Below are positions 25,447-34,289 of a stretch of 64,000 nt of DNA, in pieces. The notes below the pieces were generated by a model. That model did no database searches, was not told where the DNA came from, and was given only the letters and a program-made list of their open reading frames with translations. The stretch spans positions 128,192-192,191 of the forward strand of contig NZ_JAKEUO010000006.1 in NCBI RefSeq assembly GCF_022397915.1, written 5' to 3'. Origin of the DNA: Vibrio sp. Isolate34. GTDB taxonomy: Bacteria; Pseudomonadota; Gammaproteobacteria; Enterobacterales; Vibrionaceae. Each line of letters starts with the position of its first letter. The first letter of the stretch is position 1. Position numbers and translations under genes: made by a program.

Positions 25447-26085
25447 ATGCTGAATATAGAAGCCGAAAAAGTAAGAGAAGCTTTGCTCGCAAAAGGACTT
25501 GAAACCCCAATGACAGCGAGTGAAATGAACCCCGACCAAAAGTACAACCGCATCAAAGGGCTTTTAACGGAAGTGGTGAGTACGCTGGGACTGGATTTAA
25601 CCGATGATAGCCTTGCCGAAACACCTCATCGTATTGCAAAAATGTACGTTCACGAGATCTTTTCAGGGCTCGATTACGATAACTTCCCAAAAATCAGTGT
25701 TATAGACAACAAAATGTCCGTTGATGAAATGGTTAAGGTATCAGACATCAACTTAACATCGACGTGCGAACATCACTTCATTACCATCGATGGTTTAGCG
25801 GAAGTGGCCTATATTCCTGAAAACAAGATTCTTGGGCTGTCTAAAATCAACCGTATTGTTCGATTCTTTGCTCAGCGTCCTCAGGTACAAGAACGTCTTA
25901 CCCAGCAGATCTTAGTTGCGATTCAAACTCTCGTTGAAACAGAAAACGTGGCCGTGACGATTAAAGCAACCCACTATTGCGTTAAATCCAGAGGCGTCAT
26001 GGATGCAAACTCTGAAACCTCAACAACCGCGCTTGGTGGTATTTTCAAAACTAACCCTCAAACCAGAGCTGAGTTTTTACGATGA
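25447..26085 (+). CDS. folE: GTP cyclohydrolase I (FolE)
   Basis: The product has 212 residues. Zinc ligands and catalytic residues are visible in [12 protein letters not shown] (Cys and His near 108-111), [20 protein letters not shown], and the second zinc cysteine in [13 protein letters not shown]. It converts GTP to dihydroneopterin triphosphate, the substrate of FolX. The start is the ATG at 25447 after AAGGAGAG, rather than upstream in the folX overlap. The stop overlaps the folM start (ATGA), so folE and folM are translationally coupled. Confidence 0.95.
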   Translation: MLNIEAEKVREALLAKGLETPMTASEMNPDQKYNRIKGLLTEVVSTLGLDLTDDSLAETPHRIAKMYVHEIFSGLDYDNFPKISVIDNKMSVDEMVKVSDINLTSTCEHHFITIDGLAEVAYIPENKILGLSKINRIVRFFAQRPQVQERLTQQILVAIQTLVETENVAVTIKATHYCVKSRGVMDANSETSTTALGGIFKTNPQTRAEFLR

Positions 26086-26798
26086 GTGAAACGATACTAA
26101 TAACCGGCGTGGGGAAGCGACTCGGCTTCGCACTGGCGCAGCAACTTTTAGCGGATGGATACAACGTGGTTGGCACCTACCGCAACAACTATCCTCAACT
26201 GAAATTGTTGCGCGATAGTGGAGCCGATTTGCAGCAAGTCGACTTTTATCAACAAAGCAGCCTAGACGAATTTCTTCATTATGTTGGTCAAGAATATAAG
26301 ACACTCAGAGCCATCATACATAACGCATCCGACTGGAAACCTGAGAGCAAGAAAGATCCCAGTGAGAATGCATCACAAGTCATGCACCAGATGATGACGA
26401 TTCACGCTACCGTGCCTTATCTGTTCAATTTAACACTCAAAGATCAACTGATGTCTGGCGATCAAACTTCAGACATCATTCACATCAGTGATTACGTTGC
26501 GGAAAAAGGCAGTAAAAAACACATAGCTTACGCGGCCAGTAAAGCTGCACTTAACAACCTGACGTTGTCGTTTTCAGCAATGTTGGCTCCCAAGGTTAAA
26601 GTAAATACCCTCTCTCCAGCCATGATTAAGTTTAATGACCATGACGATGAGGCATACAAAACCAAAGCGCTGCAGAAAGCTCTTATTCCCGCAGAAGCGG
26701 GCTTTGAGGAAATAATAGAGGGCATCAAGTTTATGTTGACCAGTCACTACATGACAGGAAGAACCTTGCACCTTGATGGCGGCAGGCATTTGAAGTGA
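26082..26798 (+). CDS. folM: Dihydromonapterin reductase (FolM)
   Basis: The product has 238 residues and is a short-chain dehydrogenase/reductase. It has the N-terminal [12 protein letters not shown] cofactor loop (Arg suited to NADPH), NAS (HNASDW), and the catalytic pair YAASK with Ser in HISD. It reduces dihydromonapterin to tetrahydromonapterin, with weaker dihydrofolate reductase activity. Position after folX-folE completes the tetrahydromonapterin branch. Phenylalanine hydroxylase, a known user of this cofactor in other bacteria, is not in the window. Confidence 0.88.
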   Translation: MSETILITGVGKRLGFALAQQLLADGYNVVGTYRNNYPQLKLLRDSGADLQQVDFYQQSSLDEFLHYVGQEYKTLRAIIHNASDWKPESKKDPSENASQVMHQMMTIHATVPYLFNLTLKDQLMSGDQTSDIIHISDYVAEKGSKKHIAYAASKAALNNLTLSFSAMLAPKVKVNTLSPAMIKFNDHDDEAYKTKALQKALIPAEAGFEEIIEGIKFMLTSHYMTGRTLHLDGGRHLK

Positions 26799-26842
26799 AG
26801 CCCTTGCATTATCTGCTATCTAAAACGGCTGTAACCTGCCCA

Positions 26843-27715
26843 TTAAAGACGGTTGCCCAGTTTAGCCTGTGCCAAATGGTAGCCTCTATCTATCATCTCT
26901 TGCGAGCGATAAAACTCTAAGGTGCCACAGGCATTACGTGGGATCTCAAGCGTGATATCGGCGGGGTAAGCGGCCAACTTTTGGCGAGCAATCGTCGATT
27001 GCATCGCATCAAATGCTTGGTTGGCAATATCGTAAAAAGCAAAGTTGAAGGTCATTTTGCTTTTTACACTGCTACCGAGGTTATCGATAAAATGCACAAC
27101 CTTCTCATGCAGCTTGCTCTCTTTTGTCGGCAGGGAAACCGGCATCACTTCCTGTTTAACCATTTCAGGTTCACCCCCTAAGTTCACAGCCAGTGTAAAG
27201 TCTGTATTATCACCAAAGGTAGGCGCAATCGGTACGGGATTGAGAACGCCGCCATCAATGAGCACTTCTCCATTGATAACGTGAGGAGTCAAAAACAGCG
27301 GCAAAGAGATAGAGGCACGAATAGCATCAAACAGAGATCCTGATTGCAACCAAACCTCTTTTTCATCGGCGACGTTAGCCGCAACTGCGGTATAAGGGAT
27401 AGGTAGATCTTCAATTGAAGTCTCGCCGATCAGCCCACGCAGCGTGTCGATGATCTTGTCCCCTTTGAACATACCACTCGACTGCCATGAAAAGTCCAAC
27501 AACATCGCCATATCACCTTGGTCGATACTGGTGACCCACTCTTCAAATTCATCCAACTTGCCCGCGGCGTAAACTCCGCCGATAAGCGCACCAATTGAAC
27601 AGCCAGAGATGGATTTTATCTCATAACCATGCTCAATCAGCCAACGGATGATTCCAACATGAACCAAGCCTCTCGCGCCGCCACTACCCAGTACCAATGA
27701 GATCGTTTTTGCCAT
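26843..27715 (-). CDS. Patatin-like phospholipase, RssA-type
   Basis: The product has 290 residues. The patatin dyad and oxyanion loop are intact: GSGGARGLVHVG (residues ~10-21), nucleophile GCSIG (Ser ~40), and DGGVLNPVP (Asp ~155). No signal peptide or membrane segment, so a cytoplasmic or membrane-peripheral acyl hydrolase is expected. The ATG at 27715 has AAGGA at 8 bp; the ATG at 27724 overlaps the ribosome site. It converges with folM. Confidence 0.82.
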   Translation of the reverse strand: MAKTISLVLGSGGARGLVHVGIIRWLIEHGYEIKSISGCSIGALIGGVYAAGKLDEFEEWVTSIDQGDMAMLLDFSWQSSGMFKGDKIIDTLRGLIGETSIEDLPIPYTAVAANVADEKEVWLQSGSLFDAIRASISLPLFLTPHVINGEVLIDGGVLNPVPIAPTFGDNTDFTLAVNLGGEPEMVKQEVMPVSLPTKESKLHEKVVHFIDNLGSSVKSKMTFNFAFYDIANQAFDAMQSTIARQKLAAYPADITLEIPRNACGTLEFYRSQEMIDRGYHLAQAKLGNRL

Positions 27716-28039
27716 CGTACTCATCCTTTAATTCATTAGTTCTTTAGTTCTTTAGTTCTTTCAGCAAAATCATATCACTTCGTGTAGCCATGAATAGAGG
27801 TCACTGGTCTATAAATAAACTAAGTCACACTATTTATAGCTTCTCATATTAGCCCTCTAACTCTACGACTAATGTCTAACTACCTGAGACTATTTGTTTT
27901 TTTTGGTTTGGTATAAGGTACTAACAACTAAATGTTAATGAATTTTTAATGATAAGTTGACGCATTGTTTGCACTTCTGCGTGAGTCAACAACGTTTGTT
28001 GGAATAACACACCTCAGAGTGTGAACGAAAGGAATCAAC
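27716..28039. other. Divergent intergenic region
   Basis: About 320 bp between the patatin and DUF3360 genes. It contains three direct copies of TAGTTCTTT near 27737-27763 just upstream of the patatin start. It also contains the AAAGGAATCAAC ribosome site of the DUF3360 gene. No clear operator was seen. Confidence 0.4.
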
Positions 28040-29548
28040 ATGAGCAGTACTTTAGAGTCCGTACATCTACAAGCAGATAAGCCTCAAGCCAATGAGGATG
28101 AACTCACTTATGAACAACAACACAAACCAAGATCAGAATTTGATTCCCGCGACCAATATTTAGAACATGAATTACAAATCATGGCGCCTAAACGCTGGCG
28201 TCCAAATTTACCGTTTAAAGATTATCGATTCGAGATAGAAGACACCATCCCAGCGATGGCCGCGACCATTGGTAAAGTTGTTATGGTGGGCGCGATTGCT
28301 GCTACCTTTGCGGGGGCTCTCGGATTAGATGAAGACTTCATTCTAGAAAACGTTCGTTATGAACTCCTCATCGCCTCTGTTTTCATTATTATTTTCTCTG
28401 GTTTTCTATTGCCGACCGCGAACCTCGCAGGTACACACGGCCCACTCATTCCTTTAATTCCCATTGTGGTTGCAGCAGGCGGACACCCTATGGCCTTTGG
28501 CTTGTTGATTGGTGCTTTTGGCCTCATCTTAGCCATCAGTAAAGGTGGCAGCATGTTAGCTAACCTCACCAGTAAAGGCGTGTGTGGCGGCTTATTGCTC
28601 TACCTTGGCTTTGTTGGAACCGCCTCTCAAGTGAAAAAGCTGTTCGCTTGGGCTGAAGGAATCGGCATGAGCCACATCGCTTTTGTGGTGATCTTTTGCA
28701 CCATTATCTTGTACGCGCTATTGGAACACTTCCGTAAGCGCTGGTTAGCGGTACCTCTTAGCTGCTTACTGGGTGGTACGATTGCATTTGCCATGGGAGC
28801 GCCATTTGCTTTCCACACTGAGCCAGGCTTACCTAACATGAACCCTATGTATTGGTGGGGAGAAGATACAGGTTGGATGCTAGGCCTACCGACGATTGAA
28901 CACTTCATGGTGGTATTGCCGTTTGCGATTCTGGCCGTGGCGATGTGGTCACCCGATTTCTTAGGACACCAAGTATTCCAAAAAATCAGCTATCCAGAAC
29001 GTACCGAAAAAGTACACATGAACATTGACGACACCATGACCACGGCATCAATTCGTCAAACCTTCGGCTCTCTGCTTGGCGGTACTAACTTTACGTCTTC
29101 ATGGGGTACTTATATCGTACCGGCGGCGATTGCTAAGCGCCCTATCCCTGCTGGCGCTTTGCTCACAGCTCTGTTCTGTATCATCGCCGCAGTTTGGGGC
29201 TACCCGATGGATCTCGCTATTTGGCAACCTGTACTTTGTGTTGCGCTGATTGTTGGGGTATTTGTTCCATTGCTAGAAGCTGGCATGGAAATGACACGTG
29301 AAGGGAAAACCACCCAATCGGCAGCGATTGTTGTATTTTCATCGGCGCTAGTGAACCCAGCATTTGGTTGGTCTCTCACCATGCTGTTAGACAACTTAGG
29401 CTTAGTCGGTTGTAAAGAACGCAGCGGCGAACTGAGTAAAATGAGCCGTTGGGTGTTGCCTGGCATCATGTTTATTGTACTAAGTGGCGTAATGGCGCTG
29501 GTTGGTCTTCTACCGGGAGTTCCAGCGATTATCCCAAGTTTTCGCTAA
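28040..29548 (+). CDS. DUF3360 multi-pass membrane protein
   Basis: The product has 502 residues with a charged N-terminal cytoplasmic region of ~65 residues. About 10-12 hydrophobic segments follow from residue ~70 to the end. The order FSGFLLPTANLAGTHGPLIP and LLGGTNFTSSWGTYIVPAA, including the N-F-T-S-S motif, recalls the NCS2/SulP-type transporter fold, which DUF3360 members are thought to share. It is likely a transporter, but the substrate is unknown. The gene stands alone. Confidence 0.72.
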   Translation: MSSTLESVHLQADKPQANEDELTYEQQHKPRSEFDSRDQYLEHELQIMAPKRWRPNLPFKDYRFEIEDTIPAMAATIGKVVMVGAIAATFAGALGLDEDFILENVRYELLIASVFIIIFSGFLLPTANLAGTHGPLIPLIPIVVAAGGHPMAFGLLIGAFGLILAISKGGSMLANLTSKGVCGGLLLYLGFVGTASQVKKLFAWAEGIGMSHIAFVVIFCTIILYALLEHFRKRWLAVPLSCLLGGTIAFAMGAPFAFHTEPGLPNMNPMYWWGEDTGWMLGLPTIEHFMVVLPFAILAVAMWSPDFLGHQVFQKISYPERTEKVHMNIDDTMTTASIRQTFGSLLGGTNFTSSWGTYIVPAAIAKRPIPAGALLTALFCIIAAVWGYPMDLAIWQPVLCVALIVGVFVPLLEAGMEMTREGKTTQSAAIVVFSSALVNPAFGWSLTMLLDNLGLVGCKERSGELSKMSRWVLPGIMFIVLSGVMALVGLLPGVPAIIPSFR

Positions 29549-29576
29549 GCTCGAATAGCATTTAATTTGAAAGAAC

Positions 29577-29602
29577 AAGGCCTCGTACACGCGAGGTCTT
29601 CA
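29577..29602 (+). terminator. Probable terminator, GGCCTCG-type
   Basis: AAGGCCTCG (29577-29585) pairs with CGAGGTCTT (29592-29600), with one G.T pair. It is followed by a poor T tract (CATGTATTTG). It belongs to the same hairpin family as the others in the window. Confidence 0.5.
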
Positions 29603-29639
29603 TGTATTTGTTATTCAACTAAGTATTGTTAAGAACCAA

Positions 29640-30566
29640 TCAACTCAAGAGCCATTCATCCAGTACTGCAATGAATTCGGGGTGGATAAGATAGCCTATT
29701 GACGCGTGCGGGTTACTTTTCCCGTTGCGGATGTTGAGGTTATAAATTGGGTAGATGTCTTTCATTCCGCCGGGTACTAACCCCAGCTCAAGCATCTCTT
29801 GATAATCGTTTTTGATTCTACTGTCGTGAGAGATAAAATCATCTTCTGCCGATAGGTTTATCCACCGTTGAATGTTTAAAGGGTACTTCTTCTCACCTTT
29901 TAGGCGGCTGCCTTTAAGCCTATCTTTCACGTTTTCATCACCCAGCGGTGAACCGAGCGTAACTAATAGGTCTACCTTCTTGTCGGCGCCATAATCGTGC
30001 CTGTATTCTCCGTAGTGAGATAACTTCCATAACACGTCATAACTGATCATCGAACCAAGGCTGTGCGATACGATCATTACGTCATCTTGATTATCAAGCG
30101 CTTCCTTCAGTTCGAGCATTAATCTATGCCGAACATCGCTACCAAAGTAGGTATCTTCATTCCAATAGTGCGCCATATCCGGTGCGACCATTGTAATGAG
30201 TGTTTCTGCTGCACCCATCCGCCCCAATATCGCAGAAAAGGTATCAGCTAAGGACTCTTTTAGAAAGCCCATTTTAGATACTTCGCTATACGTTGTTTCG
30301 TCGAACTGGTTGGTTTGGTACGCTTTGAGATCGGATAGGGCTTGTTGTCGACTTACAGGGTCTTCCGCAGGTTCTCTTAACAATGAGTTTGAAAGCTCAC
30401 CGTAATAGACAAACCGTTTATCGACATTTCTAAAAGCTTGCAATGAACCTGACTCCCCATAGTCTCTCAACAAGCCATGTTCTATCGCATCGTACCAGAG
30501 TGCTTGAAGTGGCGCTTTGTCCGGTTTTTGAGCGCGACCATGAATGAAAATGATTTTCTTAGCCAT
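29640..30566 (-). CDS. Alpha/beta hydrolase of unknown substrate
   Basis: The product has 308 residues. The first strand ends IIFIHGRAQKPDK (oxyanion region), and the nucleophile elbow is VSHSLGS (Ser near 169). An acidic residue in AEDDFISHDSRI and a late His in NPHASIGY could complete the triad. No signal peptide. The start at 30566 (MAKKIIFIHG) has AGGATG upstream; the ATG at 30575 is inside that site. It sits alone on the minus strand, near a second hydrolase of a different family (32976-33896). Confidence 0.7.
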   Translation of the reverse strand: MAKKIIFIHGRAQKPDKAPLQALWYDAIEHGLLRDYGESGSLQAFRNVDKRFVYYGELSNSLLREPAEDPVSRQQALSDLKAYQTNQFDETTYSEVSKMGFLKESLADTFSAILGRMGAAETLITMVAPDMAHYWNEDTYFGSDVRHRLMLELKEALDNQDDVMIVSHSLGSMISYDVLWKLSHYGEYRHDYGADKKVDLLVTLGSPLGDENVKDRLKGSRLKGEKKYPLNIQRWINLSAEDDFISHDSRIKNDYQEMLELGLVPGGMKDIYPIYNLNIRNGKSNPHASIGYLIHPEFIAVLDEWLLS

Positions 30567-30791
30567 AACAGGCATCCTAAGTTACGGGGTTAAAGTGATT
30601 ATCTTCAATAACCAACACCCGCTGGGTACGTTCAGCTTTGGTCAATATAAACAAAGCTAATTACCTAAGAGTGAGTGGTTGATGAATCATTTATATAACT
30701 ATGAGACACCCGTTTTAGGACGGTTAATGGATGAAAGATTCCGTCATGACTCGCAAATTGATATCAATGTACCGAGAAAACCTCCGCTCAC

Positions 30792-30817
30792 AAAAAAGCC
30801 TCGCAAACGCGAGGCCT
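30792..30817 (-). terminator. Terminator of the duplicated gene, copy 2
   Basis: GCCTCGC (30798-30804) pairs with GCGAGGC (30809-30815). On the minus strand it is followed by six T. It lies 42 bp after the stop codon of the 112-residue gene, as in copy 1. Confidence 0.75.
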
Positions 30818-30858
30818 TGGTTTCTATTTAGAGCTTCAACTGCCCTACTTCACTGGCT

Positions 30859-31197
30859 TTAATCCATTCGAGTGATGAAGGTTTGCTCATCATCGACAAA
30901 AGCCACGTAGTCGCCGTGATAGATGAACACGCGGCCACGCCCTTCAACAATACAAGCGAGCTGCGGGTTCAAGTCTTCTTCAAGATCTTTACTTTGGTAG
31001 GTGCCAGTATCAGTGATCACGCCGCGGAGCGTAGGCAAAAAACCATAGCTGCGCTTGGCTTGGTCAATTAGGCTCAATTCACTGTTGATAGAGAAGTACG
31101 ATGGGATTGGGCCAGCATCTTCGATAAACATCGGTTTCAGTTCATCAAAGGCAGTAATCACCAGCCAGTCGATGCCGTTTACATGATGGATAAACAT
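30859..31197 (-). CDS. Hypothetical protein, copy 2 of a duplicated gene
   Basis: The product has 112 residues, 108 of them identical to the protein of 23927-24265, with changes Q5H, E18D, T37I and A38N. The start at 31197 is homologous to copy 1; a longer upstream extension of the frame has no support. The shared block also includes the upstream segment CTAATGCGGGGATTCTATC and the downstream terminator, so the duplication covered the whole transcription unit. The copies are direct repeats 6.9 kb apart. Confidence 0.75.
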   Translation of the reverse strand: MFIHHVNGIDWLVITAFDELKPMFIEDAGPIPSYFSINSELSLIDQAKRSYGFLPTLRGVITDTGTYQSKDLEEDLNPQLACIVEGRGRVFIYHGDYVAFVDDEQTFITRMD

Positions 31198-31271
31198 AGT
31201 GGTTCTCGATATTTCTAATGCGGGGATTCTATCACTATCGAGCAGTGAGCGTGGGAGAAATTGAGAGGCTA

Positions 31272-31487
31272 TTAGCAAGAGCTGACTTGGTTTAACTTCC
31301 TGTGTGAGCTCCAGCCACGTATGACAATAAGCGCCGCATACCAACTCCCACTCTTGCCATACGCAATTTGCTCACCATCGTGAGATATCGCAATACCATA
31401 CTTAACTGTTGAATCATTAGCCATGGCATTAAAGCTACCAAGCGCCATGAATACCAAGAATGTGATGTTTGGAATTAAACGTTTCAT
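31272..31487 (-). CDS. Small exported hypothetical protein
   Basis: The ATG at 31487 opens MKRLIPNITFLVFMALGSFN and a probable cleavage site after AMA. A mature part of ~47 residues follows (DSTVKYGIAISHDGEQIAYG ...). The ribosome site is poor. The C-terminal end (WSSHRKLNQVSSC) runs into the segment that flanks the duplicated gene, so the end may have been replaced by the duplication. It may be a truncated gene. Confidence 0.4.
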   Translation of the reverse strand: MKRLIPNITFLVFMALGSFNAMANDSTVKYGIAISHDGEQIAYGKSGSWYAALIVIRGWSSHRKLNQVSSC

Positions 31488-31605
31488 AGTGTGAAGTTGT
31501 AGACGGGTCAAATGGAAGGTAACAAGTAGAGCTAGGTTGATTATCTCCGCTGTGTTTTGCCAAAAGTTGCCGATGTTCCACCTGAATATTGGCAACTTTT
31601 ATAAT

Positions 31606-32976
31606 CTAAATATCAATCTTATGCGCATAAGGGCAAGCTTGGGCTTTGGCTCTGAGTATCATCGTTCGATAAGCTGAATCATCTTTTCCTAAGAAATGAA
31701 GCGCTTGTTCATACTCAACTGAGAGAACCTTTAGAGAAGCTAATTTCTTTAGATAAACCAAAGCGGATGCATTAGACTTCATTTTTAACTGATAATGTAA
31801 CGCAACATCGTGAATTAGTTTTGGTTTATTAGAAGCTAATATTGCTGATTTAATCTTTTGACGTTGTTCATAATTAAGCTCTGAAGAGTAAGTAAAAAGC
31901 AATGTAACACCGGAGTCTAAATTACCGTTATCGAACTCTCTTTTTAATCTGTCTATGGGAGACTCAGGCACAACGTTAGACTTTTCTGTTTTTTCTATTG
32001 CATGAGATAGCTGTGAAGATAGAGCGGTACAGCTCAATATTTCAATCGCAATATCTTTGAGGGGGATTTCTATGTCGAGGTCTACCCCTTGTTTTTTAAC
32101 GAACTTTCTTAATACCATGCGAATTGCTTCTGCTCTTGAAAGATCCATTGAGTCTTGCAAAATCTCAATGGTATCTGCACTATGCTGATACTTATCTGCT
32201 ATTTGGTACAGGGCACTAAATGTTGCTACTGAGATATTATCACTAACAAACTTAGCTGATACTTCTTCGGTATTAAGCGGCAGTAATTGTTCAAAATCTT
32301 TAAAGCCTTTGCTTTCTATCTCATCAACTAGCATATCGATAAACTTGCCCGTTGATAGCTTTTCCTTCCAGGGTAAACCCGCTTCTTTTAGCCCTTTTTG
32401 TAAAAACTTAATCTCTTGTAGGTTCCATTCATTCCCTTTGATTTTTATGAAGTCTTGGATCACTTTAAGTGTTCTTAAGCCTGTAGGATAACGTTCATCA
32501 TAGTCATAGGTTTCTAGTGTCAGTAACCAAGAATGGATACGAGAGTTTACTTCTAAAACCCCTACTCGCTCTTCCATCTCAAGAAACCTTTCACGCACTC
32601 GTTCGGCCATCAAGGTTATTTGACGTTGAGTCTCTTCGTTTTTAGCTACGAGGGTGCTGAGGTTATTTTGAACACCTATAATTGCTTCTGCTGTTAAGAG
32701 GTTCTGTTGCTGTAAATCAAGTAAACGTTGTTGAGTTAATTTTTGCAGATCTAGCAGCTGTTGGTTTGTCTCAATTTGGGTTTCTTTGTCTGAACCTGTA
32801 ATACGTTCTAGTACTCGACTAAAAAAAGGTTTGCCTTTGACATCATTAATATTTTCTTCTGTGGCCTGCATCAGACGAGTCATGTCATAAGCCAGTTGCT
32901 CTGTCTGAGCTGGGAATTGCTTAGCCCATTGTAAAAGCTCGGTGATTGGTCTTTCTTGAAGTTCAGTTGTCATCAT
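31606..32976 (-). CDS. Coiled-coil protein of unknown function, coupled to a DUF726-type hydrolase
   Basis: The product has 456 residues with no signal or membrane segment. Residues ~65-155 are strongly coiled-coil (ETNQQLLDLQKLTQQRLLDL and the following repeats). The central and C-terminal parts are helical and lysine/leucine-rich, ending CPYAHKIDI. The start overlaps the stop of the upstream hydrolase by one base (TAATG), indicating coupled translation and probably a joint complex. I do not recognise the family. A role in membrane stress or defence is only a guess from the hydrolase partnership. Confidence 0.65.
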   Translation of the reverse strand: MMTTELQERPITELLQWAKQFPAQTEQLAYDMTRLMQATEENINDVKGKPFFSRVLERITGSDKETQIETNQQLLDLQKLTQQRLLDLQQQNLLTAEAIIGVQNNLSTLVAKNEETQRQITLMAERVRERFLEMEERVGVLEVNSRIHSWLLTLETYDYDERYPTGLRTLKVIQDFIKIKGNEWNLQEIKFLQKGLKEAGLPWKEKLSTGKFIDMLVDEIESKGFKDFEQLLPLNTEEVSAKFVSDNISVATFSALYQIADKYQHSADTIEILQDSMDLSRAEAIRMVLRKFVKKQGVDLDIEIPLKDIAIEILSCTALSSQLSHAIEKTEKSNVVPESPIDRLKREFDNGNLDSGVTLLFTYSSELNYEQRQKIKSAILASNKPKLIHDVALHYQLKMKSNASALVYLKKLASLKVLSVEYEQALHFLGKDDSAYRTMILRAKAQACPYAHKIDI

Positions 32977-33896
32977 TAAATCTTATTAATTGCATCGAGT
33001 GAATGTTGTTGTTCTGCGTCTAAGGTGTTTAGTTGCTGCGTAAAATTCTGGTTATTGTTTAAGGCTTTATTCTGTAGCTTACTCAGCTCGACTTTATTTA
33101 TAATAAACTGTTGAGTTAAGGCTTGAAGCTCTTGGACTTCAGAGAATTTCCAAGCAAGAAAGTTCCCAACCGTTCTATTCTTATAAGCGGTATGACCAGA
33201 AACATATTCAGATGTATTGAAGTTATATAGATGCGGGTGAGTCGCTTTAATCCTATTTAAACCTATTGGCCGATTTGTAAATAGCGTTCCTACTTTGTAT
33301 AAGAATTTGAGCACACTGTCATTGTGGCTGTAGTTATTACATATCCAAAGGTCTTTATTACGTTGTAAGATCTTTTGCCATTCACCCGTATGAGTAATTG
33401 CACCACCAAACAATATTGCTGACTCTATAGCTCCGTAACGAGATAGGTCGTCTAAAGCATAGTAACTTACACGAGCTCCCAAAGAATGCCCCATCAAAAC
33501 GAACTTTTCTTGAGATTGGTTAATATGATTCGCTAAGAATTGACCTGCCTTTTCTGCGTTTTTTAAAGACTTCCGCCATCGACCGGCTACCCGGTCAATG
33601 ACAACAGAAACGCCTAAACCAAGTGGGTTCGACCTCAGAAGACTTGCAGCTACCCCAGGTTTCATTGCTGATTCATCATCAAAAAGCATATTCTTTAGAT
33701 TTCCAGCAGGCCAACTAAAATGAACAACTTTATTGTTTGGATACAAAACATCAATAATAGAGAGCCAATCCTCTACGTCACTTGCTGACTCCGACATAAA
33801 ACCATTGATAACACAAATTATGGGTTCAATACCTTCGCGGATAGTGGTGAAGGAGTAAACCTGGCCCACTTCTAAAGGTAGCACTTCACTTGGCAT
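32976..33896 (-). CDS. DUF726/TMCO4-like alpha/beta hydrolase
   Basis: The product has 306 residues. It resembles the DUF726 (TMCO4) hydrolases: CVINGFMSES (oxyanion), VVHFSWPAGNLK, the nucleophile elbow MGHSLGARVSYYAL (Ser near 138), FGGAITHTGEW, NNYSHNDSVLKFLY and the late SGHTAY histidine. No transmembrane segment is obvious. The long C-terminal helix may dimerise or contact the coupled coiled-coil protein. An extended -10 (TGCTAATAT) lies upstream on the minus strand near 33927-33935. Confidence 0.72.
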   Translation of the reverse strand: MPSEVLPLEVGQVYSFTTIREGIEPIICVINGFMSESASDVEDWLSIIDVLYPNNKVVHFSWPAGNLKNMLFDDESAMKPGVAASLLRSNPLGLGVSVVIDRVAGRWRKSLKNAEKAGQFLANHINQSQEKFVLMGHSLGARVSYYALDDLSRYGAIESAILFGGAITHTGEWQKILQRNKDLWICNNYSHNDSVLKFLYKVGTLFTNRPIGLNRIKATHPHLYNFNTSEYVSGHTAYKNRTVGNFLAWKFSEVQELQALTQQFIINKVELSKLQNKALNNNQNFTQQLNTLDAEQQHSLDAINKI

Positions 33897-34241
33897 AAGA
33901 AATTATCATATTGACGATGTAAGAGAATATTAGCATAACATAGGAAAAGCATATAACATCAATAATAACAAGTAGTTGTAGTTATTATTGAATATCTATC
34001 AAGTTTCTGTCGCGATTAATTGCTCAGTCTCACACACACTTTGTCCTAGACACTAGCCCAACGAACAACTTTATAGGAACCAAGTAGAACTTTAATATGT
34101 CTGAAAATATTAAATGTCTCGGATCGACCTAGTGCAAAAGGGCAAGGTTTAAGACTTAATGGTTAACTAAAAACGTACATATCCAACACTGCTAGCAAAA
34201 ATAACAAAAGGCTCGTTAAATTACAGTTAACCTATAAACAA
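33897..34241. other. Intergenic region
   Basis: About 345 bp between the hydrolase start and the pheT terminator. It carries the promoter of the hydrolase/coiled-coil operon. No other gene or RNA fold was seen. Confidence 0.4.
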
Positions 34242-34268
34242 AAAGGCCTCGCAATGCGAGGCCTTTGG
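34235..34268 (-). terminator. pheST operon terminator
   Basis: AAAGGCCTCGC (34242-34252) and GCGAGGCCTTT (34256-34266) form an 11-bp stem with a 3-nt loop. On the minus strand it is followed by TTTTTG. It is the same hairpin family as at 21964 and 23840. Confidence 0.85.
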
Positions 34269-34289
34269 TTTTCTATCTTTCAGAAGAGA

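Noticed and set aside
30682..30831. Plus-strand 49-codon frame before the duplicated gene copy 2
   Set aside because: It reads straight through the terminator hairpin of the 112-residue gene, and its only support is a mediocre ribosome site.
30859..31344. Extended version of the duplicated protein, copy 2 (161 residues)
   Set aside because: The extra N-terminus has no counterpart in copy 1 and lacks a ribosome site; homology begins at 31197.
32976..33896. Toxin-antitoxin interpretation of the hydrolase/coiled-coil pair
   Set aside because: Both products are larger than typical type II partners and there is no small DNA-binding antitoxin; the question is left open as a finding.
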